A stretch of 5,760 nt of DNA from DSXH01 sp037446915. Lineage in GTDB: Bacteria > Bacteroidota > Ignavibacteria > Ignavibacteriales > Melioribacteraceae. The translations under genes and the position numbers were made by a program. Positions 5,053-5,760 of the stretch are shown here, in pieces. The stretch covers positions 1 to 5,760 of the forward strand of contig JBBIHP010000139.1 of the NCBI GenBank assembly GCA_037446915.1, given 5' to 3'. Position 1 is the first letter of the stretch. Every line of letters begins with the position of its first letter. The notes below the pieces were generated by a model, which saw only the letters and a program-made list of their open reading frames with translations, was not told the DNA's origin and did no database searches.

Positions 5053-5715
5053 TTAATTAAACGAAATATTTTTTTTATTCACTTTAATCCCATAGACCTT
5101 TTCTGCAATAGAGTAGAGTTGTTTTAATTTATTTGATGAGATAATTTTTTCTTTGCCAATAATCCTGGTCATTATTAATGTATGAGCAGCATGTTCTAAT
5201 TTTTCCATCCGGAAGTATGCTTCCTTAATATTCTTACCGAAAGTAACAGCGCCGTGATTCTCTAAAAGTAATGCCCATGCAAATTTTATATAAGGTAATG
5301 TAGAATTTGCAAGTTCACTTGTCGAAGGTGTTGCATATTTACAAAGGTGAACAGGACCCAGTGAAAGAATTACTTCCGGAAAAACAGGATTTGTCATTCC
5401 TTCACCTGCAGTAGCTAAAGCGGTAGCATGAACAGGATGACAATGGATTACAGAATTAATATCCTCCCTTTTTTGATAAGCAAGTAAATGTAATTTTGAC
5501 TCTGTAGAAATCTTACCGGTCCCTTTTAATAGCGTCCCTTTGTAATCAATCTCCAGTAAATCTTTTTCGGATATTTCTCCTTTACATTTTCCGGAAGGAG
5601 TAATCAATATAGTTTTTCTATTTGTTCGTGCAGATAAATTTCCATCGTATGCAGAGACAAATCCTTTTGCATAAACTTTATGGCATGCTTCAACTAAATC
5701 CGATCTTAGCGACAT
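5053..5715 (-). CDS. Class II aldolase/adducin family protein (fuculose-phosphate aldolase-like)
   Basis: The 220 residues align end to end with E. coli L-fuculose-1-phosphate aldolase, a zinc enzyme that cleaves a ketose-1-phosphate to dihydroxyacetone phosphate and an aldehyde. Conserved are the phosphate-binding GNLSAR (25-30) and TPSG (39-42), the catalytic glutamate E72 in STES, the zinc histidines H91 and H93 (HCHP) and H154 (LENHG), and Y208 near the C-terminus (FucA Y209). The active site is complete, so it should be an active lyase. The substrate is not fixed by this. Relatives act on fuculose-1-P, rhamnulose-1-P, or the 5-deoxyribulose-1-P and methylthioribulose-1-P of the DHAP shunt; MtnB dehydratase is a sister family. 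It overlaps the unidentified upstream gene by 10 bases, so the two are probably cotranscribed and linked in function. Confidence 0.88.
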   Translation of the reverse strand: MSLRSDLVEACHKVYAKGFVSAYDGNLSARTNRKTILITPSGKCKGEISEKDLLEIDYKGTLLKGTGKISTESKLHLLAYQKREDINSVIHCHPVHATALATAGEGMTNPVFPEVILSLGPVHLCKYATPSTSELANSTLPYIKFAWALLLENHGAVTFGKNIKEAYFRMEKLEHAAHTLIMTRIIGKEKIISSNKLKQLYSIAEKVYGIKVNKKNISFN

Positions 5716-5760
5716 TGTTTTTCAATCTCTTCAATAATTCGCATTGCTTTTAATGCATCT
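5706..5760 (-). CDS. C-terminal end of an unidentified gene (partial)
   Basis: The open frame entering from the right edge reads DALKAMRIIEEIEKQCR and stops at TAA 5708-5706. It shares 10 bases with the start of the aldolase gene (ATGTCGCTAA), which is typical of tightly coupled operon genes. The 17 residues form one amphipathic helix and do not identify a family. A sugar-phosphate enzyme that makes the aldolase's substrate would fit the position, but this is a guess from context. Confidence 0.65.
   Translation of the reverse strand, partial: DALKAMRIIEEIEKQCR

Noticed and set aside
5053..5715. Methylthioribulose-1-phosphate dehydratase (MtnB) or ribulose-5-phosphate epimerase (AraD)
   Set aside because: Residue alignment to FucA is end to end, including E72, H91, H93, H154 and Y208. 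The sister enzymes remain possible relatives but are not the best fit.
1..5760. CRISPR array, insertion sequence, prophage or tRNA
   Set aside because: I saw no regularly spaced repeats, transposase or integrase motifs, or cloverleaf sequence; the window is ordinary core genome apart from the 200-760 region.

Overview
The window suggests an AT-rich, Gram-negative-type bacterium of the Bacteroidota/Chlorobiota side of the tree, and an Ignavibacteria-like organism fits best. This is inferred from a small two-helix protein resembling DUF3098, from promoters of the form TTG...N16-17...TAnnTTTC that recall the Bacteroidota -33/-7 consensus, and from general protein flavour. No full rRNA is present to settle it. 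I see no mobile element, CRISPR array, tRNA or broken gene.

Layout: (1) Positions 1-53 are the 5' end of a 16S rRNA gene read leftwards. Its leader has a boxA and a hairpin, and two tandem candidate promoters precede it. (2) The distal rRNA promoter interlocks with a divergent rightward promoter for a small helix-turn-helix-like protein (376-630). (3) Right after that gene lies a near-consensus promoter, then a compact two-hairpin RNA of about 72 nt ending in a very clear intrinsic terminator (672-743). This is the most interesting object here: either a free small RNA or an attenuator. (4) A rightward operon follows: a two-helix membrane protein, an orphan EutN/CcmL-type microcompartment vertex protein, and dprA. 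(5) A leftward operon, read from the right edge, holds an unidentified gene (C-terminus only), a class II aldolase, ddl, an FtsB/DivIC-type division protein and rarA. rarA and dprA converge, and their stop codons overlap inside one TTAATTAA.

Functional themes: ddl supplies D-Ala-D-Ala for peptidoglycan and is translationally coupled (TGATG) to the septum gene. dprA (RecA loading on incoming single-stranded DNA) and rarA (stalled-fork maintenance) are both RecA-related but sit on opposite strands. The aldolase and the unidentified overlapping gene probably belong to sugar or methylthioribose-type salvage. The vertex protein has no other shell gene within the window.

Starts: three successive genes (vertex protein, dprA, rarA) appear to use GTG or TTG. 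A clear Shine-Dalgarno is visible only before the 376 gene and the vertex-protein gene.
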